A DNA stretch of 64,000 nucleotides from assembly GCF_024979315.1 (NCBI RefSeq), contig NZ_JANLCK010000001.1, positions 434,001 through 498,000 of the forward strand, given 5' to 3'. Shown here piece by piece: positions 1 through 7,959 of the stretch; position 1 is the stretch's first letter; each line of letters begins with the position of its first letter. The position numbers and the translations under genes were made by a program. Source of the stretch: Herbiconiux oxytropis. Lineage in GTDB: Bacteria; Actinomycetota; Actinomycetes; Actinomycetales; Microbacteriaceae. Below the pieces are notes generated by a model, which was given only the letters and a program-made list of their open reading frames with translations, was not told the DNA's origin and searched no databases.

Positions 1-313
1 CGATGTGGAACGCGATGTCGAAGCCGGTGAACCCGGTGGGCAGGATGCCTAACAGGTCAGCGTCGAAGATCGCGATCACGCCCATCAGCAGATAGACGAT
101 GCCGACGAGTGCGAGGACCGTGGAGAGAGCTGCACGGCGGACGTGAGCGAATCCGACCCAGAGCAGCGCGATCGCAATCACGATGCGGGCGATGTCCAGC
201 GGCAGATCGACGTTTGCGAAGCCGCCGAAATGCTCACCCTCGACGAACAGGCCGGCCACCGCCAGCAACGCGACGACGATTCCGAGGATACGAGCGATCC
301 ATTTTGCGAACAT
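1..313 (-). CDS. Small integral membrane protein, 3' end outside the window
   Basis: The protein starts at ATG 311-313 behind a good ribosome site (GGAGG seven bases upstream) and runs off the left edge with about 104 residues visible. The N-terminus begins MFAKWIARILG and forms a transmembrane helix. At least two more hydrophobic stretches follow, around residues 45-60 and 65-85. The pattern of short helices with few charged residues is like the DUF4383-type small membrane proteins of actinobacteria, but no diagnostic motif is visible, so the family is a guess. The gene is divergent from the membrane protein starting at 543, so the 229 bp between them must hold both promoters. Confidence 0.7.
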   Translation of the reverse strand, partial: MFAKWIARILGIVVALLAVAGLFVEGEHFGGFANVDLPLDIARIVIAIALLWVGFAHVRRAALSTVLALVGIVYLLMGVIAIFDADLLGILPTGFTGFDIAFHI

Positions 314-542
314 GAAGTGCCTCCAATGGCGGTAGTGGTTCCGGCGCGGCCCCGCCGCACGCGGCGACCTGGTTTGGTCAGCACGCTACGACCGGCCCTG
401 GCTACCGCTTGGGGCTTGACAGCCTGACCAACCCTCATTGCGCAGGTCGTTTCGCTCACCGCCGGACGGATGCGTTCTGTCAACCCACTCGTCCGATCCG
501 GCATCCGACCGAGAGTGAGAATCCATCCACACGAGAGGACGC

Positions 543-1091
543 ATGATGTCAGAACGCAACACGCTGGTTCGGGGAATGCACGACGTCGGCCTGGCCGCCT
601 GGTTCGGAGGCACACTCATGGGCGCCGTCGGCCTGAACGGGGCGACCGCCACAGCGAACGACCCCACCGAGCGGCTCCGTCTCTCATCGCTGGGTTGGGC
701 GAAATGGGCGCCCGTCCAGCTGGTGGCCATCATCACCCACGGTATCGGCGGCATCGGCCTGATCACGGGCAACAAAGCACGCCTCGCAGGCCAGCCCGAG
801 GCCCGATCGAACACGAAGGTGAAACTCGTGATCACCGGATTGGCCGGAGCCGCGAGTCTCTACTCGGCCATCCTCGGCGCAACGATCGGCAAGCACGCCG
901 ACGAAGGCGGAGAAGGTGTCACCGAGCCCGGCCCCACCGCATCGAAAGCTCTCGCCGCAGCCCAGCGGAAGCAGCGGATACTGCAGTGGGTGATTCCGGC
1001 CCTCACGGGAACCCTGATCGTGCTGGCGTCCCAGCAAGGCGAGCAACAGCGTCCCGTCGCCGGCTTCCTCCGCAAAGTCACGGGCAAATAG
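543..1091 (+). CDS. Hypothetical membrane protein, 182 aa
   Basis: The start is one of two adjacent ATG codons (543 or 546), preceded by GAGAGGACGC as ribosome site. The protein has a Gly/Ala-rich membrane segment near residues 15-35 (LAAWFGGTLMGAVGL), a second at about 55-75 (VQLVAIITHGIGGIGLI), a third at 95-112 and a fourth near 148-162 (WVIPALTGTLIVLAS). A charged stretch at 115-135 probably lies outside the membrane. The overall form, a conserved actinobacterial four-helix protein of unknown role, is familiar, but I cannot assign a function. Nothing nearby forms an operon with it. Confidence 0.75.
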   Translation: MMSERNTLVRGMHDVGLAAWFGGTLMGAVGLNGATATANDPTERLRLSSLGWAKWAPVQLVAIITHGIGGIGLITGNKARLAGQPEARSNTKVKLVITGLAGAASLYSAILGATIGKHADEGGEGVTEPGPTASKALAAAQRKQRILQWVIPALTGTLIVLASQQGEQQRPVAGFLRKVTGK

Positions 1092-1528
1092 GCTGCAGAG
1101 TTCCTCCGCGCTCGTCCGCACCCAAGGCCCACTGGTGCGGCCGATATCGAGTCAGCGGCGAAGCGGTGCGTCCTTGGGTGACTCGGAGAAGGCCTCGGCA
1201 TCGGCAAAGCCCTCGCTGACGTGCTGAAGAAGCGCACGCGGAGACAGACATCTGCCATGCGCTTCCGCTCATACCGAGGCGTCAGACGGGGCCGCGCTAC
1301 CGCCACGGCCCTGGCGCCCATGGTCATCGTCATGCCGCTGGGCTGCAACGTGTCCGAGGACCAGGCACATGGCGATGCGAAGCACCAGGGCCACGCTCGT
1401 TCTGTAGGAGGCTTGGTGTTGTTAAGATGGGTCTCGTCTTGAAGCGGGGCCGAGCCTAGTTCGGCGTCGGCCCGAATCTCAGTGCGGGACACACGGACAA
1501 CTGCTGGGTGACAGGCCGGGAGGACACG
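1092..1528. other. Intergenic stretch, no supported gene
   Basis: This 437-bp stretch separates the membrane protein from the GAF-ANTAR cluster. Short open frames occur on both strands, but none has a convincing ribosome site, codon bias or recognisable motif. The promoter of the GAF-ANTAR cluster probably lies near its right end; I could not define it. Confidence 0.5.
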
Positions 1529-1585
1529 ATGACAAGAATCTCGACAATGAACCCGCCCTCGCCGATGACCGGGGATCGATTATGA
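1529..1585 (+). CDS. 18-codon leader ORF overlapping the first GAF-ANTAR gene
   Basis: ATG 1529 follows a strong ribosome site (GGGAGGACACG) and reads 18 codons (MTRISTMNPPSPMTGDRL) to TGA 1583-1585, which overlaps the ATG of the next gene in an ATGA junction. The next gene has no good ribosome site of its own. Two readings are possible: a translationally coupled leader peptide, or the true N-terminus of the GAF protein separated from it by a one-base shift. The related protein at 3194 has an N-terminal extension of similar length, which makes the second reading credible. Confidence 0.45.
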   Translation: MTRISTMNPPSPMTGDRL

Positions 1586-2217
1586 CACCGACTTTCTGCG
1601 CTCCGTTCCTCGCATCCTTGCCGATCTCCAGAGCAGCCGTCTCGACACTGAAGAATCCCTTCGATGTCCAGACCATCTGCGCGAGTGACGACCTCGCCGC
1701 CCGCCTGGATGAGTTGCAATTGGATCTCGGGGAAGGGCCGTGCTGGGAGGCCTTGAACACCCGCGCCCCCGTGCTGGTCCCGGACGTGCAGAGCACCCAG
1801 AATCCGGCGTGGCCGAGTCTTCACAACGCCATCGCTGCCAGCGGCATTCACGGAGTGTTTGCGTTTCCTCTTGTTGTCGGAACCCTCGAGATCGGGGCGG
1901 TAGACCTCTACGTCGACACCAAGCACCCGTTCACAGTGGCCAACGTGGAAAGGGCCTCCGCGTTGGCCAACGTCGCGGCCGTGCTCATTCTGGATCGGGA
2001 GATGAGGCGCCGGCCAGAGTACGAAGGCGACCCACTCGGCGACGGGCCCTACTCGCGCCGCGAGGTGCACCAGGCCACCGGCATGGTCGTCTCCCAGACA
2101 GGCGTCAACTCCGACGATGCCCTGTTGCTCATTCGCGCCCGAGCCTTCGCTGACGGGAAACCCGTTCGAGAGATCGCAGCACAGGTCATCGCGCGACAAC
2201 TGACGTTCCCATCGTGA
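1582..2217 (+). CDS. GAF-ANTAR regulator, type A, first copy
   Basis: The protein has 211 aa. A GAF sensor domain covers roughly residues 5-140 (FCAPFLASLPISRAAVSTL, then LQLDLGEGPCWEAL and FAFPLVVGTLEIGAVDLY), followed by an ANTAR RNA-binding domain at about 158-208 (REVHQATGMVVSQTG...REIAAQVI). ANTAR proteins act as transcription antiterminators by binding paired hexaloop RNA hairpins; the GAF domain presumably senses a small ligand or redox state. No receiver domain is present. The ATG overlaps the stop of an 18-codon leader. The next gene, at 2235, encodes the other GAF-ANTAR subtype 17 bp downstream, so the two are likely co-transcribed and may act together. Confidence 0.88.
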   Translation: MTPTFCAPFLASLPISRAAVSTLKNPFDVQTICASDDLAARLDELQLDLGEGPCWEALNTRAPVLVPDVQSTQNPAWPSLHNAIAASGIHGVFAFPLVVGTLEIGAVDLYVDTKHPFTVANVERASALANVAAVLILDREMRRRPEYEGDPLGDGPYSRREVHQATGMVVSQTGVNSDDALLLIRARAFADGKPVREIAAQVIARQLTFPS

Positions 2218-2234
2218 CCAATGCAGAGAAGTAG

Positions 2235-2966
2235 GTGAAGTATTCAGTGACCGCATCTGACAGAGAACGACAGCTACTCCGAACGTTGGTCGACCTCGCC
2301 GACACCCTCGTCGTCGACTACGACATCGTCGATGTCCTCCACACCCTGGTCGAGCGCTGCGCCGATATCCTCGACGCCACCGATGCCGGCATCCTCCTCC
2401 CCGACCCCTACGGGGACCTGGAGGTCATCGCCTCCACCAGCGAACGCAGCCAGCTGATCAGCCTGCTGCAGGTGCGCGCCGACGAGGGTCCCTGCGTCGA
2501 CGCTTACGAAAGCGGCGAACTCGTCACGGTCGAGAGCATCGCTGCAACCTTTGCCCGCTGGCCGAAGTTCGCGACCGACGCCGCCGAGCTCGACTACCTC
2601 TCCATGCACGCTATCCCCATGAAATTGCGGGGACAGACCATCGGGTCCCTGAACCTGTTCCGAGACGCTACCGGGCCACTCCATCCCGACGACGCCATCG
2701 CCGCCCGAGCACTGGCGGATGTCGCAACCATAAGCATCCTGCAGGAACGCACCCTCCGGCAGGCCCAGATTGCACAGGAACAACTTCAGCACGCACTCAA
2801 CAGCCGGGTAGTCATCGAGCAAGCCAAAGGGGTGCTCTCACACTCTGAGAACATCGACATGACCGAAGCGTTCAATCGCATGCGCGCACGCGCCCGCACG
2901 ACCGGTGCACGCCTGTCCGACGTCGCCGAGAAGATCATTTCCCAAGCCCAGAACCGCCAGCCATAG
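2235..2966 (+). CDS. GAF-ANTAR regulator, type B, first copy
   Basis: The protein has 243 aa and a GTG start. The GAF domain is of the second subtype, opening with LVDLADTLVVDYDIVDVLHT and containing ADEGPCVDAY and HAIPMKLRGQTIGSLNLF. The ANTAR domain is at about 184-238, with the more canonical motif SRVVIEQAKGVL. It differs from its upstream partner throughout but closely matches the gene at 3925, so A and B are distinct lineages that alternate here. Predicted role: RNA-binding antiterminator responding to a signal bound by GAF. The ribosome site is weak (AGAGAAGTAG), consistent with coupling to the gene in front. Confidence 0.9.
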   Translation: MKYSVTASDRERQLLRTLVDLADTLVVDYDIVDVLHTLVERCADILDATDAGILLPDPYGDLEVIASTSERSQLISLLQVRADEGPCVDAYESGELVTVESIAATFARWPKFATDAAELDYLSMHAIPMKLRGQTIGSLNLFRDATGPLHPDDAIAARALADVATISILQERTLRQAQIAQEQLQHALNSRVVIEQAKGVLSHSENIDMTEAFNRMRARARTTGARLSDVAEKIISQAQNRQP

Positions 2967-3193
2967 AGTGTCCCATCGTGAGTGCCCAGCAGCTCTGACG
3001 TCATGGGACCACCCTGGCCGTGATCGAACGTTCGCACCGTCCCCTGAAGGCGTCCGGCCTGACTCAGAGCGGCTCGGACGAGACGATGGGCGCCAACCAA
3101 GGCCCAGTCCTGTAGGGTCGGCACTACGACGCCTGGTCCCCGCGTCCCGGTAGAAGGCGCTCACGCCCCTACTGGTCTGACACCGAGGGGCTG

Positions 3194-3883
3194 ATGGTGA
3201 CGATCGAGGCGGGCCATGTCGATGGGGCCGAGCCGCCGCGCTCGAATGCTCTGCATGCCGGCTTCTTGGCGCGTCTGCCCGTCGATGGAGCATCGGTGTC
3301 GATGGTGACGGTGGCCGGGAATCAATCCACGGTGTCCTCCAGCGACGCTCTGGCCACCCGCCTTGAGCAGCTGCAGTACGACCTCGGAGAAGGCCCGCAC
3401 TACCGGGCACTGGAGTTGCAGAAGCCCGTGCTCGTGCCCGACGTCGAGGCCGCGGATCACTCGGTGTGGCCGATGTTCGGGCACGCCGTCGTCGACACGG
3501 ATGCAAAGGCGCTTTTTTCGTTCCCGATGCGGATAGGCGCAGCGACAGTGGGAGTCGTCGACCTGTACCGCCTCTCACCGGGCCTCCTCTCCGACCGTGA
3601 TGTCGCTCAAGCCACAGCTCTTGCGGGGGCCGCCGCGGGCAGGGCCGCGGCGTACGCGGCCGCAGATGCCGACGGTGACGGACGGCACGATTCGGCGTTG
3701 GTCGGGGGCACGCGGCGCCACGTCCACCAAGCAACCGGCATGATCGCCGTCCAACTCGACACGTCCGTCACGGACGCGTTCGCCCGGCTCCGCGGCTACG
3801 CCTATGTCGTCGGCCGAAGCGTCGACGACATAGCACGCGACGTGGTGGCACAGACCCTCGACTTCACCGAGCCCACCGGGTAG
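3194..3883 (+). CDS. GAF-ANTAR regulator, type A, second copy
   Basis: The protein has 229 aa and starts at ATG behind GAGGGG. The GAF domain shares the type A signature with the gene at 1582 (GFLARLPVDGASVS, LQYDLGEGPHYRAL, VLVPDVEA, FSFPMRIGAATVGVVDLY). The ANTAR domain near 175-225 has HVHQATGMIAVQLD, where the usual EQAKG is replaced by HQATG, as in the first type A copy. Note that GEGPC of the other three proteins is GEGPH here, so a cysteine present in the paralogues is lost. It sits 227 bp after the first B gene and 41 bp before the second B gene. Confidence 0.88.
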   Translation: MVTIEAGHVDGAEPPRSNALHAGFLARLPVDGASVSMVTVAGNQSTVSSSDALATRLEQLQYDLGEGPHYRALELQKPVLVPDVEAADHSVWPMFGHAVVDTDAKALFSFPMRIGAATVGVVDLYRLSPGLLSDRDVAQATALAGAAAGRAAAYAAADADGDGRHDSALVGGTRRHVHQATGMIAVQLDTSVTDAFARLRGYAYVVGRSVDDIARDVVAQTLDFTEPTG

Positions 3884-3924
3884 CGGGAGGCAGCGGTGCG
3901 GACGAAACTGGAGGAAGGAAAAGG

Positions 3925-4665
3925 ATGATGGCTGAACTGTCACGGGATGCCCGTCTCAGCGCCGCTTTCGTGAAAGTGGCGGACACGCTGGTCGACGACT
4001 ATGACGTCGTGGACCTCCTCGACACGCTCGTGCAGGTATGCACCGACCTCGTCGATTCCGATGCAGGCGGGTTGCTGATCACGGACCCGGATGGCTGGTT
4101 GCAGCTGATCGCCTCCACCAACGAAGAGGCCGAGTTCGTCGAGGTGATTCAGCTGAACGCGGGCGAGGGACCCTGCGTGGAATCGTTCAAGACCGGTGAG
4201 GGAGTGACGATCCCCGACATCTCGGAAGAGGACCGGTGGCCGGCATTCTGTGCCGCAGCCCTTCAGCAAGGATTTCAGTCCATGCATGCGTTCCCGTTGC
4301 GACTGCGCGGACAGACGATCGGCGCAATGGGACTTCTCAGTAACACCACAGGCGAGCTCAGCGAATCTAATCTGGCCGTCGCTCAGGCGCTGGCGGATGT
4401 CGCGACCATCGGCATCCTTCAAGAACGCCCCCTCCGCGACACCACTCTCGTCACGGACCAACTGCAGCGCGCCCTGGACAGCCGAGTGATCATCGAGCAG
4501 GCGAAAGGTGTCATCGCCGCGCAGACCGGTGCCAACCTGCACACTGCCTTCGCCATTCTTCGCGACTACGCCCGCAGCAACCATCTCAATCTCAGCACTG
4601 TCGCCGAGGAAGTCGCGGAACGAACCCTCACACTGCCCGCAAGCGAGCACCTCACAACTCAGTAG
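3925..4665 (+). CDS. GAF-ANTAR regulator, type B, second copy
   Basis: The protein has 246 aa and starts at ATG 3925 (a second ATG follows at once) behind GGAGGAAGGAAAAGG. The GAF domain is type B (VKVADTLVDDYDVVDLLDTLV, AGEGPCVESF, HAFPLRLRGQTIGAMGLL). The ANTAR domain is at about 185-240 with SRVIIEQAKGVIAAQ. It is the closest relative in the window of the protein at 2235. Together the four genes read A-B-A-B on one strand over 3.1 kb, which is best explained by duplication of a two-gene unit. No two-component kinase or obvious target operon adjoins the cluster. Confidence 0.9.
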   Translation: MMAELSRDARLSAAFVKVADTLVDDYDVVDLLDTLVQVCTDLVDSDAGGLLITDPDGWLQLIASTNEEAEFVEVIQLNAGEGPCVESFKTGEGVTIPDISEEDRWPAFCAAALQQGFQSMHAFPLRLRGQTIGAMGLLSNTTGELSESNLAVAQALADVATIGILQERPLRDTTLVTDQLQRALDSRVIIEQAKGVIAAQTGANLHTAFAILRDYARSNHLNLSTVAEEVAERTLTLPASEHLTTQ

Positions 4666-4749
4666 TGCGCGCGACGTTGCGCAGAACACATGAATGACAG
4701 AACGGCCGACCAGACATGCCTTCACATGTCCGATCGACCGTCCGGTCGG

Positions 4750-4822
4750 TGGAGCTAAGGGGATTCGAACCCCTGACCTTCTCATTGCGAACGAGACGCG
4801 CTACCAACTGCGCCATAGCCCC
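4750..4822 (-). tRNA. tRNA-Ala, anticodon CGC
   Basis: Read on the minus strand, the acceptor stem GGGGCTA pairs with TAGCTCC (one G-U pair). The D-arm GCGC/GCGC, a five-pair anticodon stem around the loop TTCGCAA and the T-arm GGGGTTCGAATCCCC follow. The anticodon CGC reads GCG, alanine. The CCA end is not encoded (A73 is followed by CCG). Confidence 0.95.
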
Positions 4823-4853
4823 GCCGTCGCATCGCTGCGACAACTCAGACAGT

Positions 4854-6218
4854 TTACGACGAAACCGCCGAGGAACGCGAACCGGCCGGAGCGCGACGCC
4901 CCGTCCTGCTCTTCCACCTCCCGAGCAGCAGGATCGACACCCCCAGCAGGATGCTCCCGCCCACTGCGATCGGCAGATCCATGAAGTACTCCATCACTGC
5001 GAACGGCGGCAGGAACGCGAGCACCGTGGCGATCGCGACGACCGCGGGCGGCGGCGTCGGCTCCACCTCGCGCGGCGCCTCCCAGCGCCCCACGAGGAAC
5101 GAGAGCCCGAACACCCCGGCCATCACGAGCAGGAACATGATCGGCCTGGTCCACCACCAGGCGAGGCTCGCGGGCTCGGGGCTCGCGTAGGGCACGAGCA
5201 GCGCGATGCCCGAGAGGATGAGGATGACGGGCAGGTGCCAGAGGTAGATGGTCATGAGCCGGGTGCCCACGAGGAACACCACGGCGCGGGCTGCGTGCGT
5301 GTTCATGAGCCTGGCGAGCGCCGGCCGCAGCAGGCGCAGGATGCACGCCTGGGCCACCGCGAGCGCGATCAGCGGCACGGTGGGCGGGTTGAGGTTGGTG
5401 AGCATGTCGTCGGAGTACGGCCCCCACACCGTCAGCGGCACGAGCGAGGCGTAGGCGAGGATCGGGATCGCCACGAGCACGTACCATCGCCGAGCGTCGA
5501 ACCAGCCGTCGGCGTAGAAGAAGCCGATCTGCTGCACGAGCAGCCACACGAAGAAGAGGTTGGCGAGGCCGATGGTGTCGATGCCGGTGGAATAGCGCAG
5601 CGCGTCGACCGCGACCGCTCCCGCGAACAGCACCGCGAGCGTCGCCTTGGGCGCACGGCTGTGCCACGACACCATGAGCGGCACGAGCGCCTGGCACAGC
5701 GTGTAGGCGGCAAGGAACCACAGCGGTGACGCCGCACCCTCCACCGCGAGATCGACGAGCTGCGGCTCGATGCCGGCGAGGCGCGCCCCACCGATCACGA
5801 CCACGTAGAAGACGAACAGCGGCAGCGCCGGCTGCGCGAGCCGCAGCACGCGGTTGCGCACGTAGTCGGAGGCGGTGCCGCCCCGCCGGGTGAGACTCCG
5901 CCACGCCGTGATCGACGCGAACCCGCCCACCACGAAGAACAGCGGCATGATCTGCCCCGCCCAGGTCACGGGCGCGAACCACCACTGGCTCTCCAGCGGC
6001 CTCGACACCTCGACCTGCCCGTCGGCGCCGAAGCCCACCCCCACCATCAGGAGGTGGATGACGACGACGAGGAGCACGCAGAACACGCGCGCGAGGTCGA
6101 GCGTGAGATCGCGCTTGGAGATGTCGATGGCGGAGGCGCCACGCGCGCCCCCTGGGCCCGGTCGCCGGGCCTGGGAAGCAGCAGCGGGGGCGCGTGGGGT
6201 GACTCCGGCGTCGCTCAT
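4854..6218 (-). CDS. Acyltransferase 3 family membrane protein
   Basis: The protein has 454 aa. A proline/alanine-rich cytoplasmic N-terminus (residues 1-35) precedes about ten transmembrane helices. The first begins DLARVFCVLLVVVIHLLMVG, which contains the R...H arrangement typical of the acyltransferase-3 fold, and FFVVGGFAS and IYLWHLPV are further family landmarks. Members move acyl groups from the cytoplasm onto sugars or lipids of the cell envelope. The substrate cannot be told from sequence, and no glycan gene cluster lies next to it. The gene reads towards tRNA-Ala and is separated from the next upstream gene by about 80 bp. Confidence 0.85.
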   Translation of the reverse strand: MSDAGVTPRAPAAASQARRPGPGGARGASAIDISKRDLTLDLARVFCVLLVVVIHLLMVGVGFGADGQVEVSRPLESQWWFAPVTWAGQIMPLFFVVGGFASITAWRSLTRRGGTASDYVRNRVLRLAQPALPLFVFYVVVIGGARLAGIEPQLVDLAVEGAASPLWFLAAYTLCQALVPLMVSWHSRAPKATLAVLFAGAVAVDALRYSTGIDTIGLANLFFVWLLVQQIGFFYADGWFDARRWYVLVAIPILAYASLVPLTVWGPYSDDMLTNLNPPTVPLIALAVAQACILRLLRPALARLMNTHAARAVVFLVGTRLMTIYLWHLPVILILSGIALLVPYASPEPASLAWWWTRPIMFLLVMAGVFGLSFLVGRWEAPREVEPTPPPAVVAIATVLAFLPPFAVMEYFMDLPIAVGGSILLGVSILLLGRWKSRTGRRAPAGSRSSAVSS

Positions 6219-6299
6219 GCAGTCATCCTAGGTCGGCGACCCATCGCCGCCCGGGCATGGACACTCCACGGGGCGCCGACGACGCACCGTACGCCGGAA

Positions 6300-7205
6300 T
6301 CAGCCGGCCCGCCTCCGGGCTAGCACCGAGTCGAGATCGAGGTGCGGCTCGGTGTCGGCGTCGACGATCCCCATGCGGGCGAAGCGCGACGGGGCGGCCG
6401 CGGGCGCCTGGGCGACCGGCGCCACCGGGAGCTCGGCCACGGTGGCACGCTCGGCTTCGAGCCGCGCTCGGAGTGCCGCTTCGTCGGCGGCGGCAGCGGC
6501 ACGCAGCACCTCCGCCTCGTCGGGCCCGTCGTCGAGCCCGAGCGGGGCCGAGGCCGCGCGCGACATGTACAGCGGGCGGGGAATCGCGACGGGGGTCCAG
6601 CCGTCCGTCTGCTCCTCCTCGACCGCCACGGGCTCCTCGGCCTCGACGAGCTCGGAGACGCCGTCGCCCTGACGGTCCTCCCCCACGTCGTGGATCACGA
6701 ACACCTGCGCCGTGGGCGCTTCGGGCCGGGGCAGCCTCAGCCGGCGCCCTGCCTTCGAGAGCTTCACGAGCACGGCCACACTCACGCCGGAGGCGATCAC
6801 GCCGCCGATGAGGATGATCCAGGCCCCGGTGTAGACGGCCTGCATGCCGCCGAGCACTGCGACGGCCACCGACAGCAGCAGCACCACGGAGGTCCCGGCA
6901 CGAGACCGCCGGAGCCGATCGGCCGTGCGCACGGCGGCGGGCACCACCGAGAGCTCGCGCTCGAGAGCCCGGTGCTTCAGGATGCGCTCCTGCTCGGCGA
7001 TGGCGCGGGCGTTGGCCTCCACGCGCACCTCCTGCGGCAGCTCGGCGGTCTCGGCGAGGATGCGGAGCGTCTGCTGCAACCTCACCGCGTTGCGCTCGGT
7101 CGCGAGATACTGGCGGCTGCGGAACCACGACGGCAGCAGGTACGCGAGCCACAGGACCGCGGCGAGCGCGATGATGAAGCCACCGCTCAGCCAGTCCGTC
7201 GTCAT
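6300..7205 (-). CDS. Membrane protein of unknown function with coiled region
   Basis: The protein has 301 aa when started at MTTDWLSGG (ATG 7203-7205), which places the first transmembrane helix (FIIALAAVLWLAYLLPSWF) at the N-terminus; an upstream in-frame start at 7232 looks less likely. A charged helical segment (about 35-85) precedes two more membrane helices at 100-145. A long acidic and alanine-rich tail probably faces the cytoplasm and ends with DLDSVLARRRAG. It resembles a family found in related actinobacteria and annotated only as hypothetical. The gene is convergent with nothing and is followed by the acyltransferase gene. Confidence 0.75.
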   Translation of the reverse strand: MTTDWLSGGFIIALAAVLWLAYLLPSWFRSRQYLATERNAVRLQQTLRILAETAELPQEVRVEANARAIAEQERILKHRALERELSVVPAAVRTADRLRRSRAGTSVVLLLSVAVAVLGGMQAVYTGAWIILIGGVIASGVSVAVLVKLSKAGRRLRLPRPEAPTAQVFVIHDVGEDRQGDGVSELVEAEEPVAVEEEQTDGWTPVAIPRPLYMSRAASAPLGLDDGPDEAEVLRAAAAADEAALRARLEAERATVAELPVAPVAQAPAAAPSRFARMGIVDADTEPHLDLDSVLARRRAG

Positions 7206-7291
7206 GGCTCTACGGTAGGGGCGAGCGGGCACGCCGCCCCCGCATGAGGGGCGCGTGTCGGATGCTTCGCCGGGAAGCGTTCAGCGGATGC

Positions 7292-7945
7292 TCAGCGGGG
7301 CTGCACGGGCAGCTGCCGGGTGGCCGCGATCCGGTCGCTCTCGGGCACGGAGCCGTCGCCGACCGGCACCTGCCCCTCCTGCCAGCGCCGCAGCACACCC
7401 ACCGGCAGTTCCTCACGCACGAGCGCGAAGCAGAAGTGGTCGCGCCAGTCGCCGTTGATGTGGATGTAGCGACGCCGGAGCCCCTCGTAGCGGTAGCCCA
7501 GCTTCTCGACCACGCGCAGGCTCGGGCCGTTCTCGGGCCGGATGCAGATCTCGACCCGGTGCAGCCCCACCGAGTAGAAGCAGTAGTCGGTCGCGAGGGC
7601 CACCCCGATGGGTGTGATGTTCTTGCCCGCGAACCGCTCCGAGACCCAGTAGCCGATCGATGCGGAGCCCACCGAGCCGTAGCTGATCGACGACACGTTC
7701 AGCTGCCCGGCCAGCTCCCCGTCGTATTCGAGCACGAAGGGCAGGCCGAGGCCGGCACGGGCGTTCGCCTGCAACGCGCGGATGCTCGCACGGGTGTCGA
7801 ACGACATCGGTCCCTGCGGATTGGTGGCCTCCCATTTGCGCAGCCACGTGCGGTTCTCGATCAGCTCCCGTTCGAGGGGCTTGGCGTCTCGAACCCGGAT
7901 GGGTCTGGCCGTCACCGGCCCCTCGACGAGCGTGGGAACGAACAT
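7292..7945 (-). CDS. GNAT acetyltransferase, RimJ-like
   Basis: The protein has 217 aa. The start chosen is MFVPTLVEG (ATG 7943-7945), 14 bp after the galU stop; a longer in-frame form would overlap galU by 31 bp. The GNAT fold is visible: RPIRVRDAKPLERELIENRTW at the N-terminus, the strand VGSASIGYWVSERFAGKNI leading into the acetyl-CoA loop, and HRVEICIRPENGPSLRVVEKLGY, the family hallmark. RimJ-type enzymes acetylate N-terminal amino groups of ribosomal and other proteins. The gene follows galU closely and is probably co-transcribed with it. Confidence 0.87.
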   Translation of the reverse strand: MFVPTLVEGPVTARPIRVRDAKPLERELIENRTWLRKWEATNPQGPMSFDTRASIRALQANARAGLGLPFVLEYDGELAGQLNVSSISYGSVGSASIGYWVSERFAGKNITPIGVALATDYCFYSVGLHRVEICIRPENGPSLRVVEKLGYRYEGLRRRYIHINGDWRDHFCFALVREELPVGVLRRWQEGQVPVGDGSVPESDRIAATRQLPVQPR

Positions 7946-7959
7946 CCTTCGCCAGACCC

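Noticed and set aside
1221-1442. 73-codon frame before the GAF-ANTAR cluster
   Set aside because: Arg-rich N-terminus and no start signal or homologous-looking segment; treated as non-coding.
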